The notes under the pieces were generated by a model, which was not told the origin of the DNA, ran no database searches, and saw only the letters and a program-made list of their open reading frames with translations. From Bacteroidales bacterium (GTDB lineage: Bacteria > Bacteroidota > Bacteroidia > Bacteroidales > Marinilabiliaceae), in the NCBI GenBank assembly GCA_017417385.1, contig JAFPZF010000055.1, positions 23,413 through 87,412 on the forward strand: a stretch of DNA of 64,000 bases. Direction: 5' to 3'. Position numbers and translations under genes: made by a program. Each line of letters opens with the position of its first letter. Position 1 is the stretch's first letter. Below are positions 34,029 through 43,300 of the stretch, piece by piece.

Positions 34029-34754
34029 CTATCTCGCCCCGAGTATTTCCTTTGCCTTCTCGACGCTCTCCTTCGTAGGCGGCTCTAACTCCCCGAGCCT
34101 ATACGGGATGCCGAGCTTCTCATACTTGTATTTCGCCATGGTGTGATATGGCAATACCTCTACCCTCTCGACGTTCTCTATCCTGTCTATCTTCGCTCGT
34201 AGCGCCCTCAGATGCTCCTCGCTGTCTGTCTTCCCCGGCACTAGCACGTGCCTTATCCATATCTTCACTCCGCTCTTCCCTATCGCCTCCACGCACTCCT
34301 GTATGTTGCCGTTATCAAATCCTGTCAGCTCCTTGTGCCCCTCCGCCGTCGCATGCTTCAGGTCAAACAATACTGTGTCGGTTAGCCCCATCAAGGCCCT
34401 GAACTTCTCTCCGAACTCCCCGTCTCCCCTGTATGGCTGTCCCGCCGTGTCAAGACACGTGTTTATACCCCTCTTTTTGGCCTCCTGGAACAATTCTATG
34501 AGGAAATCTATCTGGAGCAGTGGTTCACCTCCACTCACGGTTATTCCGCCCTTCTCGCCCCAATAACTCCTGAACCGCTCCGCCTTGTCGAGTATTTCCG
34601 CCGCGCTCATCTCTTCCCCTGCCTCCATATTCCACGTGTCCGGATTATGGCAGTACATGCACCGCATCTTGCACCCCTGCAAGAAGATGATAAACCTTAT
34701 CCCCGGCCCGTCTACCGACCCGAATGATTCTGTCGAATGTACTCTTCCTTTCAT
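34029..34754 (-). CDS. pflA: Pyruvate formate-lyase activating enzyme
   Basis: 241 residues from the ATG at 34752-34754 (MKGRVHSTESFGSVDGPG, the usual start; the upstream reading to 34799 runs through a terminator hairpin). Radical-SAM cysteines CKMRCMYCHNP (CxxxCxxC) followed by TVSGGEPLLQ. It uses S-adenosylmethionine and a 4Fe-4S cluster to put the glycyl radical on PflB. It lies downstream of pflB on the same strand, but a terminator and a 191-base repeat separate them. No promoter box is visible in front, so it probably depends on read-through. Confidence 0.95.
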   Translation of the reverse strand: MKGRVHSTESFGSVDGPGIRFIIFLQGCKMRCMYCHNPDTWNMEAGEEMSAAEILDKAERFRSYWGEKGGITVSGGEPLLQIDFLIELFQEAKKRGINTCLDTAGQPYRGDGEFGEKFRALMGLTDTVLFDLKHATAEGHKELTGFDNGNIQECVEAIGKSGVKIWIRHVLVPGKTDSEEHLRALRAKIDRIENVERVEVLPYHTMAKYKYEKLGIPYRLGELEPPTKESVEKAKEILGAR

Positions 34755-34773
34755 GTCTTTTCCCCTAAATCTT

Positions 34774-34811
34774 AAAAAGGGCTCGCCACATGCTCTCACG
34801 TGGCAAGCCCC
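34774..34811 (-). terminator. Terminator between pflB and pflA
   Basis: Minus-strand stem GGGGCTTGCCAC with GTGGCGAGCCC (one mismatch), then TTTTT. It ends 20 bases before the pflA ATG. Confidence 0.75.
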
Positions 34812-34856
34812 TTCATTCGCATTTATTGTTAGTCAACTCTTAAGTCTCTGCGTTAT

Positions 34857-35047
34857 GGAAACTTCTAGAAACTTGATTTTTCACTTGTGCGATTAAGCGA
34901 GTGCAAAACGAGCTTGCTCGTTATGCCGAGCGTGAGCACAAGAGACAGAGTCAAGGCGCTCAAGAGCTTAAAACCGGAGTGTACTGAAGTACATGAGGAT
35001 TTTAAGATTGATGAGCAACGAAGAAAAAGCTGTTTATAGAAGCTTTC
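34857..35047. repeat. Palindromic interspersed repeat, long form
   Basis: 191 bases with terminal inverted repeats GGAAACTTCTAGAAAC and GTTTATAGAAGCTTTC (35032-35047). It ends exactly at the pflB stop codon. The core CCGGAGTGTACTGAAGTACATGAGG matches the short form at 31221, with compensatory changes in the small hairpin (TGTAC/GTACA against TTTAC/GTAAA). It has an extra insert with CTTGTGC/GCACAAG (34884-34890, 34936-34942) enclosing AACGAGC-TT-GCTCGTT (34907-34922). Confidence 0.75.
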
Positions 35048-37306
35048 TTACAGCCGCTCGTGTGCCTGACGTGCTATAACATCCAGCTGCTGCTCCCTCG
35101 TCAAGTCTATGAACTTGACTGCGTAGCCGCTCACACGGATCGTGAAGTTAGCATACTCCTCCTTCTCCGGATGCTCCATTGCGTCCTTCAACTTGTCAAG
35201 TCCGAAGACGTTGACGTTCAAGTGATGTGCACCCCTGTCGAAGTATCCGTCCATGACACCGACAAGTGTCTCTGCCCTCTCCTCGTCGTTGTGTCCGAGT
35301 GCGTCCGGACTGATGGTCTGCGTGTTCGAGATTCCATCAAGCGCATACTCGTATGGCAACTTCGCTACAGAGTTCAGCGATGCCAAGAGGCCGTTCTTCT
35401 CTGCACCATACGATGGGTTTGCACCCGGAGACAGCGGCGTGCCAGGCTCCCTGCCGTCAGGCATGGCTGCCGTGTACTTGCCATAGACGACGTTACTCGT
35501 TATCGTCAATATTGACGTCGTAGGCTCACTGTTCCTATATGTGTGGTACTTCTTGATCTTGCTCAAGAAGGTCTTCAACAACCATACTGCAATGTCGTCT
35601 GCCCTGTCGTCATCGTTACCGTAACGTGGGAAGTCGCCCTTGGTGTCGAACTTGACCGGGAAGCCCGTCTCGTCCCTGATGATCGTCACGTCTGCATACT
35701 TGATAGCGCTGATCGAGTCTACGACATGGCTGAAGCCTGCTATACCCGTTGCAAAGGTCCTACGTACGTCAGTGTCGATGAGAGCCATCTCTGCTGCCTC
35801 GTAGAAGTACTTGTCGTGCATGTAGTGGATGAGGTTCAACGTCTTGACATAGACGCCTGCAAGCCAATCCATCATGAAGTCAAACCTCGGCATGAACTCC
35901 TCATACGTCAGCTTGTCACCCGTGATAGGACGTACCTTCGGACCGCACTGCTCCCTCGTCTTCGCATCGACACCACCGTTGATGGAGTAGAGGAGGCACT
36001 TCGCAAGGTTTGCCCTCGCTCCGAAGAACTGCATCTCCTTGCCGGTCTGCGTTGCACTGACGCAGCAGCAGATGCTGTAGTCGTCACCCCATACCGGACG
36101 CATGACCTCGTCGTTCTCATACTGGATTGAGCTCGTCTCGACTGAGATCTTAGCTGCATACTTCTTGAAGTTCTTCGGAAGTCTGCTGCTATAGAGGACT
36201 GTCAAGTTTGGCTCTGGAGACGGACCCATATTCTCGAGTGTGTGGAGGAATCGGTAGTCGTTCTTCGTGACCATGTGATGTCCGTCACCCGAGATGCCCG
36301 CCACCTCAAGCGTAGCCCATACTGGGTCACCGCTGAAGAGCTGGTTGTAGCTCGGGATACGTGCGAACTTGACCATCCTGAACTTCATGACGAGGTGGTC
36401 GATGAGCTCCTGGGCCTCTGACTCTGTCAACATGCCGCTCGCCAAGTCCCTCGTGATGTAGATGTCGAGGAACGTAGATACACGACCGACTGACATTGCC
36501 GCACCATTCTGCGTCTTGACTGCCGAGAGATAGCCGAAATACAGCCACTGAACTGCCTCCCTTGCGTTCTTAGCTGGCTTAGAGATGTCATAGCCGTATA
36601 TCTTGGCCATCTCCTTCATCCCCTTCAACGCCTTGATCTGCATTGCGACCTCTTCCCTCAGACGGATGACGTCGTCACACATCTCCTGGTCGCCCATCTC
36701 GTCGAGATCCCTCTGCTTCTCTGCTATCAGGAAGTCGATACCGTAGAGTGCTACACGACGGTAGTCACCGACGATACGGCCACGACCATACGTGTCTGGC
36801 AGACCTGTCAATATGTGGTTATGACGGACTGCCTTCATCTCTGCCGTGTAAGCATCGAATACGCCGTCATTATGTGTCTTGCAATACTTCGTGAATATCT
36901 CGTGGATCTTCTCGCTCGGCTGATATCCGTATGTCGTACACGCCTGCTCAGCCATCTTGATACCACCGTATGGCATGAACGCCCTCTTCAATGGCTTGTC
37001 TGTCTGGAGACCTACAACCTTCTCCAGGCCCTTCAGGTCCTCCGAGATGTAACCAGGACCGTATGCCGTCAAGCTCGATACTACCTCGGTCTCCATGTCG
37101 AGAACACCGCCCTTCGCGCGCTCCTCCTTCTGAAGCTCCTTCAACTTGCCCCAGAGCTTGTTCGTAGCCTCGGTAGCCCCTGTCAGGAAGCTCTCGTCAC
37201 CGTCGTATGCGGTGTAGTTGTTCTGAATGAAATCGCGGACGTTGATCTCGCTCCGCCATCTGTTGCCCTTAAAGCCCTTCCAGGCTTCGTTCAAAATTTC
37301 AGACAT
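35048..37306 (-). CDS. pflB: Formate C-acetyltransferase (pyruvate formate-lyase)
   Basis: 752 residues from the ATG at 37304-37306 ([17 protein letters not shown]). The longer reading to 37351 would start inside the -7 box. The active-site Cys-Cys is in [11 protein letters not shown] and the glycyl-radical site is Gly727 in RVSGYAVKF, 26 residues from the end as in E. coli PflB. It converts pyruvate and CoA to acetyl-CoA and formate under anaerobic conditions. Codon bias suggests high expression. With Fhs upstream on the same strand, formate may feed folate one-carbon metabolism. Confidence 0.97.
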   Translation of the reverse strand: MSEILNEAWKGFKGNRWRSEINVRDFIQNNYTAYDGDESFLTGATEATNKLWGKLKELQKEERAKGGVLDMETEVVSSLTAYGPGYISEDLKGLEKVVGLQTDKPLKRAFMPYGGIKMAEQACTTYGYQPSEKIHEIFTKYCKTHNDGVFDAYTAEMKAVRHNHILTGLPDTYGRGRIVGDYRRVALYGIDFLIAEKQRDLDEMGDQEMCDDVIRLREEVAMQIKALKGMKEMAKIYGYDISKPAKNAREAVQWLYFGYLSAVKTQNGAAMSVGRVSTFLDIYITRDLASGMLTESEAQELIDHLVMKFRMVKFARIPSYNQLFSGDPVWATLEVAGISGDGHHMVTKNDYRFLHTLENMGPSPEPNLTVLYSSRLPKNFKKYAAKISVETSSIQYENDEVMRPVWGDDYSICCCVSATQTGKEMQFFGARANLAKCLLYSINGGVDAKTREQCGPKVRPITGDKLTYEEFMPRFDFMMDWLAGVYVKTLNLIHYMHDKYFYEAAEMALIDTDVRRTFATGIAGFSHVVDSISAIKYADVTIIRDETGFPVKFDTKGDFPRYGNDDDRADDIAVWLLKTFLSKIKKYHTYRNSEPTTSILTITSNVVYGKYTAAMPDGREPGTPLSPGANPSYGAEKNGLLASLNSVAKLPYEYALDGISNTQTISPDALGHNDEERAETLVGVMDGYFDRGAHHLNVNVFGLDKLKDAMEHPEKEEYANFTIRVSGYAVKFIDLTREQQLDVIARQAHERL

Positions 37307-37348
37307 CTTCTTAGCTTGACTAAAAATATTTTTCAGTTTAAAATCGTG

Positions 37349-37356
37349 CAAATTTA
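37349..37356 (-). promoter_or_regulatory. -7 box of pflB
   Basis: TAAATTTG on the minus strand. The predicted start is near 37344, giving a leader of about 38 bases. Confidence 0.45.
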
Positions 37357-37576
37357 AGCATTAACCTCTTCAGTGTTTCCGCAATTAGAGAATTATTTCT
37401 GTAAATGATGTTAAATCTGTTTAGACTGCTAAACACTATTTCCATCAATACCCCACTTCTTATTGATTTTCAACACATTATATCCCTTACTCTTTCCTTA
37501 CATCCAGCTCCTTTTCTCGCCTACCGTCCATCTCTTACCATCCCCGCCCACTTCTCGCCTAGAATACACGCTCATA

Positions 37577-37609
37577 TTAGACTTGGGTTAGACCTGGTAT
37601 AGAGTTGAC
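37577..37609 (+). repeat. TTAGACCTG-type array, three degenerate units
   Basis: TTAGACTTGGG, TTAGACCTGGT and ATAGAGTTGAC follow one another at an 11-base period. Related to the arrays at 31438 and 50784. Confidence 0.5.
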
Positions 37610-37721
37610 AGCCTCCTTCTCTCATTCCTTCCCGACCTCCTCCGTCGCCTTTCCCGCCCTATCTCACTTCCTTGTTGACATCCTCCATTCCCTTCTTCCC
37701 CCTCCTCCCCATAAACGGCAA

Positions 37722-37747
37722 GAGGGCGCACCTTGCGGCACACCCTC
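37722..37747 (-). terminator. Hairpin after fhs
   Basis: 11-bp stem with three G:U pairs (minus-strand GAGGGTGTGCC-GCAA-GGTGCGCCCTC), 25 bases after the fhs stop. The T tract is poor, so termination is plausible but not certain. Confidence 0.5.
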
Positions 37748-37772
37748 CCGATTCTTGTTCTTTATGCGTTTT

Positions 37773-39416
37773 CTACACCAGTCCCACGACCTTGTCGTCT
37801 ATCAGGTCTATGTACTCGGCGTTTGGTATCACCGGCAGACCCGGCATCCTCAGCATGTCCCCAACCAGCGGTATTATGAACTTAGCTCCCGCTGCCACCT
37901 CTATGTCGTTGATCTCTATGTCAAAGCTCCCTGCTACATACTCGGTGTCCTTCGGGTCGCTGGAGAGTGAATACTGGGTCTTAGCCATACAGACGTACGC
38001 CCCGTCGTTCGCTATCCGTCCTATCTTCTCCGCCGCTTTTCCGTTGAAGACTGCCTTCCTGCCCTTGTATATTCGCTCGACTATCTTCCTTATCTTCTCC
38101 TCGTTCCCCTCCGCCAGGTCATACGTGTAGCTCGGCGTCTTCTTGTCGAGGCTTCCGACTACTGTCCTTGCGAAGTCCAGCGCCCCCTCAGACCCGTCAG
38201 CATACGCCTCGTTGACTGTCATCGAGACTCCACTCTTCTCGCAATACTCCCTGACGGCCTCTATCTCCTCCACCGTGTCTGTGTTGAATCTGTTCAGGAC
38301 TACCACGGGGTCATACCCGAACGTCCTTATGATGCCTATGTGTCTCGACAGGTTCTTCTCGCATCCCTTCACGAGCGCCTCGATGTTCGGCTCTGCTATG
38401 TCCGGCAGCCCTACACCGCCATGATACTTCAACGCCCTCACTGTCGCAACGAGCACTACTGCTGACACCTTCAACTTGCCTTCCCTGCACTTGATGTTGA
38501 AGAACTTCTCCGCCCCTAGGTCACTCGCAAAGCCTGCCTCCGTCACGACGTAGTCTGCAAGCGACATCGCGGTCTTGGTTCCTATCAGGCTACTCGTCCC
38601 CTGCGCTATGTTCGCAAACGGACCGCCATGCAGTATGACGGGGTTGTTCTCGAGTGTCTGCACGAGGTTCGGCTTGACTGCATCCTTCAAGAGCGCCAGC
38701 ATGGCTCCCGTGACGTTCAGGTCCTTCGCACGGCATACCGTCCCGTCCGAGAACTTCCCGACGTATATGTTGTCTATCCTCCTCTTGAGGTCGTCGACGT
38801 CGTTCGAGAGGCACACTATCGCCATCAGCTCAGACGCCGCCGTTATGTCAAATCCCGTGCTCCTCTCATACCTCCCGCAGTTGTTTATCCTGATGTCCCT
38901 CAGCGACCTGTCGTTCATGTCCATCACCCTCTTCCATCGGATGCTCTCTGCCACCAGCTGCCTGTCGTGCTTGGTGTTGAAATAGATGTAGTTGTCGATA
39001 GCTGCTGCCAGCAGGTTGTGCGCATGCTCTATCGCACTGAAGTCCCCCGTGAAGTTCAGGTTGATGTCGATCATCGGGTTTATCTGCGAGCGTCCTCCGC
39101 CTGTCGCACATCCCTTCCTTCCAAACACGGGTCCCAACGACGGCTCCCTCAATGCCGCAACCGCCTTGTAGCCGAGCTTGTTCATCGCGTCAACGAGCGC
39201 TATGCTCGTCGTCGTCTTGCCCTCCCCTGCCGGCGTCGGCGTTATCGCCGTCACCAGTATGAGATGACTCTTCGCTATCTTCTCTTCGTCGATGAGGATA
39301 TGTGGCAACTTGGCTATGTAGTCGCCATACTGAGAATAAGAACCGACCCCAAGTCGCTCAGCTACCTTGCTGATGGGGAGCATCGTCGCCTGACTGGCAA
39401 TTTCGTAATCGTACAT
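37773..39416 (-). CDS. fhs: Formate-tetrahydrofolate ligase
   Basis: 547 residues. P-loop-like motif TPTPAGEGKTTT (59-70), then ALREPSLGPVFGRKGCATGGG, INLNFTGDFSAIEHAHNLLAA and a C-terminal LVGDMLRMPGLP are diagnostic. It joins formate to tetrahydrofolate with ATP, giving 10-formyl-THF. Located upstream of pflB on the same strand with a terminator-like hairpin and 466 bases between; it has its own promoter. Physiologically linked to the formate made by PflB. Confidence 0.97.
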   Translation of the reverse strand: MYDYEIASQATMLPISKVAERLGVGSYSQYGDYIAKLPHILIDEEKIAKSHLILVTAITPTPAGEGKTTTSIALVDAMNKLGYKAVAALREPSLGPVFGRKGCATGGGRSQINPMIDINLNFTGDFSAIEHAHNLLAAAIDNYIYFNTKHDRQLVAESIRWKRVMDMNDRSLRDIRINNCGRYERSTGFDITAASELMAIVCLSNDVDDLKRRIDNIYVGKFSDGTVCRAKDLNVTGAMLALLKDAVKPNLVQTLENNPVILHGGPFANIAQGTSSLIGTKTAMSLADYVVTEAGFASDLGAEKFFNIKCREGKLKVSAVVLVATVRALKYHGGVGLPDIAEPNIEALVKGCEKNLSRHIGIIRTFGYDPVVVLNRFNTDTVEEIEAVREYCEKSGVSMTVNEAYADGSEGALDFARTVVGSLDKKTPSYTYDLAEGNEEKIRKIVERIYKGRKAVFNGKAAEKIGRIANDGAYVCMAKTQYSLSSDPKDTEYVAGSFDIEINDIEVAAGAKFIIPLVGDMLRMPGLPVIPNAEYIDLIDDKVVGLV

Positions 39417-39514
39417 CCTATTTGTTTGCTTCGCTGACCTCTATGAGCCGATCTCAAGACGTCATCTGTTGTCTACTATGCCGCACCACACTTCGTGACA
39501 CCGCCTTCTCCCGA

Positions 39515-39546
39515 CAAAATTAGTTTGTTCTCATTACTTTTCCAAA
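39515..39546 (-). promoter_or_regulatory. Promoter of fhs
   Basis: Minus-strand TTTG (39543-39546), 20 bases, TAATTTTG (39515-39522). The leader to the fhs ATG would be about 95 bases. Confidence 0.6.
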
Positions 39547-39690
39547 AACCTCCCCTCCTTACACCTCCTTCCGCCACTTCCGCCCCTCCCTCTGACACCT
39601 CCACTCACTTCGCCCTCTCCTCCAACCTTCCCGCCACCTCTGCCACCTCCGATAAAAGAAAGCCAGCCCTCCCCAGATTGCCAGAAAGGA
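39547..39690. other. Pyrimidine-rich intergenic tract
   Basis: The plus strand is a long C/T-rich stretch (for example CACCTCCTTCCGCCACTTC). No gene or structured element was recognised. It separates the fhs promoter from the toxin-tail remnant. Confidence 0.45.
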
Positions 39691-39711
39691 CAGACTTTTA
39701 GTTGGGTTTAG

Positions 39712-39921
39712 TTCAATCCTTACGATTGGAAGAAGTGGAGGAACGAAGCAGAGCCGATAGTATTTTATAGATACGCGGGTCATAAAACAACCGAAACTTT
39801 AGAAGAGTTTATACGTGGAGCAAAAGTATCTTCATCGTATGATAAGCACAGAAAACACAAGACAACCAAATATGTGAGAAAAAATGACATACGAAGAGTT
39901 CAAGAAAATAGTTGTCCTTGA
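39712..39921 (+). pseudogene. Fragment resembling the C-terminal tail of a polymorphic toxin
   Basis: A 69-codon stop-free frame directly after a TAG (39709-39711) with no start codon. It reads FNPYDWKKWRNEAEPI, VFYRYAGHKTTETLEEFIRG, SSYDKHRKHKTTKYVRKNDI and ends ENSCP. The basic, compact style and the small acidic gene overlapping its end (39884) recall toxin tails with their immunity genes. It is more A+T-rich than its surroundings. The assignment is an inference; it may be any displaced gene end. Confidence 0.4.
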
Positions 39922-40111
39922 TTTCAAGAAGACAGCGAAAGCTGAAGGGCAAGAACGTATAGAGACTTGTCTAAAGGATAATGATGACGTAATTGTGAAT
40001 GGCTATAAGTATATGTTATATAGCATAGAACGTCATGAGTGTGAGAATACGGAAGCCATGTGGAAGAGTAGTGCATCAGGCGTTGCTTATTGTCTTTATA
40101 TGTTATGCTGA
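39884..40111 (+). CDS. Small acidic protein, possible immunity gene
   Basis: 75 residues starting MTYEEFKKIVVLDFKKTAKA, with LKDNDDVIVNGYKYMLYSIE and four cysteines, the last at the C-terminus (CLYMLC). Family not recognised. It overlaps the end of the toxin-tail-like frame by 38 bases in another frame, the arrangement of some toxin-immunity pairs. A+T-rich compared with neighbours, suggesting transfer. The 232 bases after it (40112-40343) hold only the terminator of the next gene. Confidence 0.5.
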   Translation: MTYEEFKKIVVLDFKKTAKAEGQERIETCLKDNDDVIVNGYKYMLYSIERHECENTEAMWKSSASGVAYCLYMLC

Positions 40112-40273
40112 CTATGAAAATATCGTTCTCCTATCATCAAAAACTTAAACGTTCTCTCTAACCCCTCAAAATTCCCCCAAATTCGCCCCATAACAGCACC
40201 GAAACCCATTCCTCACGCAAACACCCACAACTACACGACAAGTCGCCAAAAACGCCCCTTTACGGCCACACCA

Positions 40274-40317
40274 CACAAAAAACACGACAGGCAGGAAGCC
40301 TCCTCAGCCCCTGCCTG
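40274..40317 (-). terminator. Terminator of the giant LRR gene
   Basis: Minus-strand CAGGCAGG/CCTGCCTG stem (40288-40295 with 40310-40317), then TGTCGTGTTTTTTG. It lies 27 bases after the stop codon. Confidence 0.65.
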
Positions 40318-40343
40318 CCGCTATTCTGACTAAACTGTATTCG

Positions 40344-43300
40344 CTACTTATACCGCTGTATGCAGTCTACACCGTCCTTCTGCGTTATCACATAGACTCC
40401 CTTCGGCACGGTGACTGTCGTTCCACTCGTCTCCCCGACAACGTTCCATCCTGCGTCATATACGACTACCCTTTCTCCCGTCGGATTGCTTATCTGCAGC
40501 TCCGTCGTTGTGCCCTCTGAATGTTGACCCGTGAACCTTATCTTGCATCCCGCAGGCAACTGTGGCAACGTCCTCTTCGTAGTCGATGCAGGTGGCAACT
40601 GCGAACCATCTGTCTTCGTCTGCTTCGTGACTGACGCTACAGCCTCCAAATCAGCTCCAGCCTTCGTATCAAAGACATACTCCATCGTCTTTCCTGTCAA
40701 GTCCTCCTCCGAGTCAGTTGCAACCTGCAGATACTTCCGTCCCTGATATGCAAACGTTACCTTTCCGTCAACCTCTTTGCCATCGACCTTTATGTTCCAA
40801 ACCCTCTCAAGGTCAAGATTACTTGGTATCTCGACGCCAAGCTTGCCCCCCTTCAGTAGCGCCTGTGTCTCGACTTTCTGACGGCCAACACTCACTATCG
40901 AAGTAGCCGCACATACTCCCTCAAGCTCTACACTCCACAACTTGTTTCCACTCAAATCAACCTTCTCGATGAGTCCTGCAGTCGGCAACTTCACAGAAGT
41001 CAACTCCCCGTCAGCAGCCACTACCGATACCAGCTCTACGCTGTTCCTGAGATCCAACGTCGTACACTTCGTCCCGCTCAACTCTACATTCTTCAATGTC
41101 CTGTACTTACTCAAATCAATGGTCGTAAACTGTGTGTTGTTGATCTTCAACGTCTCAACGGCAGTCAACTTCTCGAGTCCCGCAAGGCTCGCTACTCCCG
41201 TGCCAGACAAGTCTACTGTTGTCACAACTGCAACCTCTTCCTCACACAGCTTTCCGTCACTGTTCTTATCTATCTCTGCCTTCACGTACGCACTGAATAC
41301 TGCATCCGGGAAGGTCTTATCGATGTCAAGGCAGTCTTCACTAATCTCCTCCTTGACTGTCACTGTCCCAAATACTGCCGAGCATGTCTTATCGCCTACC
41401 TTTATCGACGCTGAATATTCATAGCTACCCGGCTCAATATCATCGAATTGTATCTTCCCGAGCGTCGCATCATACTCCACACTATACATCGAACCTGTCG
41501 TCCCATCTACTGGTTTCAACATGTATGTGACGCCATCATACAGCTTCGCTATCTCGAACGTACTTCCTGTCACTACGACATCCTTAACTTCTATGCCCTC
41601 AAAGTACTTCTCGCAGTCGTTCTCCTCCTTGACTGTCACTGTTCCAAATACAGCCGAACACGTCTTCTCGCCTACCTTTATCGACGCTGAATACTCGTAG
41701 CTACCCGGCTCAATATCATCGAATTGTATCTTCCCGAGCGTCGCATCATACTCCACACTATACATCGAACCTGTCGTCCCATCTACTGGCTTCAACATGT
41801 ATGTGACTCCTTCATACGGCTTCGCTATCTCAAACGTCTTTCCCGTTACTACGACATCCTTAACTTCTATGCCCTCAAAGTACTTCTCACACTCATCCTC
41901 CTTGACCTTCAACGTACCTGCAATCGCCGGACATGACGTAAGATCGGAATATGTCGCCCAAATATAATAATCTCCTACTGCCAAATCACTAAAGGTCAAA
42001 CTATTACTTCCATCATAAAGAATTCCGCCTTCATTCCAGTTAACACTTCTATTGTCATCAGACGTCGAAACATAATACGTCACACCAACTGTCAAATTGT
42101 CGCCATGTTCAAGGGAAAGATTATACTTTCCTCCCTCACCTTTCTTCACTTCTATCTCATCCTCGAATCCTAATTCTAACACTTTAGGGTCAAATACCCA
42201 AAATGTTGCAACTGTCCTCTCACACTTATGCTCTCCCTCTACATTAACATAGCCAACTATTTCATAATCACCTGGTTCAACTGTATCTGCAAAATTAACA
42301 TGATGACCATCTGCACTCTCACTGCATTCATAGGACTGCACAACCTCACCACTCGTCTTGTTGACAAGATCGTAAGTAACACCCTTCCGCGGGTTACTTA
42401 ATCCTACTTTTCCGTTACAAGACACTCCGTTATCTACTACCAAGCCTGCAAAATACTTGTCACAGTCAATATCCGGATCCTCAACCTCTGTAACTGTCAT
42501 CTTTACACTCATCATTACACTACCATCTCCCTTCGCATCATATTCGTATGTCACTACCGACCCCTTCTTCACCTTCGTAGGATCCTCTGTCAACTTGATG
42601 GTTGCAATGCCTTCACCACTTACTACATTATTCTCGACTGCAACACCATCAAGCTTAACATTCTTGATCCTAGTTGCCTCTACACTTACGCCCTCCTGCT
42701 TAACATAAACAACCATTCCTCCTGCCGTCTCATCATATTTCACAGACACCTCAGAAGTCTGACCGCCAAGATCAACGGTCTTGAGTGCCGTATGCTTCGA
42801 CAAGTCTATAGCTACCAAACTGTTGTTACTCAAATCCAACTCCTCCAAACTCAAGTTCTTGGATAAGTCAACAGCCTCCAATCCTAAACCTACTAAATGC
42901 AAGGTAGTAAGACCAGCCAACTTCGTGACGTCTATATTAACTCCCTCCGGCAGCTTAACATTCGCCAAGCATAGTGACGTAAGATTACTCAACGCATTGT
43001 AATCGAACATGTTAGAGATTGCTATCGGAGACTTGCCTACGACAACTGTCTCCAACTTATCGCACTCACTCAACGCCTGCAAATCAATGCTCTTCTCGAC
43101 ACTACCATTATTCAAAACACTTACACTCTTCAGTCCAAGTAGTTCTACTCCTACTAACGTGCTGATATTCTTCGACGTAATGTCTACCGATAACTCTGTC
43201 ATGAGCTCAGCATCACACAACGCTCCATCTTTATCGGTATCATACTCTGACAACAGACTCCTAAACTGCTCGTCTGCGAAATTCTCTGCCGTCAATTCTA

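Larger units (their letters stand above)
37357..37772. other. Intergenic region between fhs and pflB
   Basis: About 415 bases without a gene. It contains a pyrimidine-rich tract (37611-37710), a two-to-three-unit TTAGACCTG array (37577-37609) and the fhs terminator hairpin. A 98-residue and longer plus-strand readings cross it, but they look like random open frames. Confidence 0.5.

Noticed and set aside
34857..35047. Insertion sequence or tRNA-like element
   Set aside because: Terminal repeats and stems are present but there is no coding capacity, and the cloverleaf-like folds lack tRNA invariants.
35909..37000. Alternative plus-strand genes opposite pflB and fhs
   Set aside because: All are shadows; both enzymes match their families over full length.
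41345..41896. Possible CRISPR-like or repeat array
   Set aside because: The two 276-bp units are in frame within a gene and encode protein domains; no spacers.
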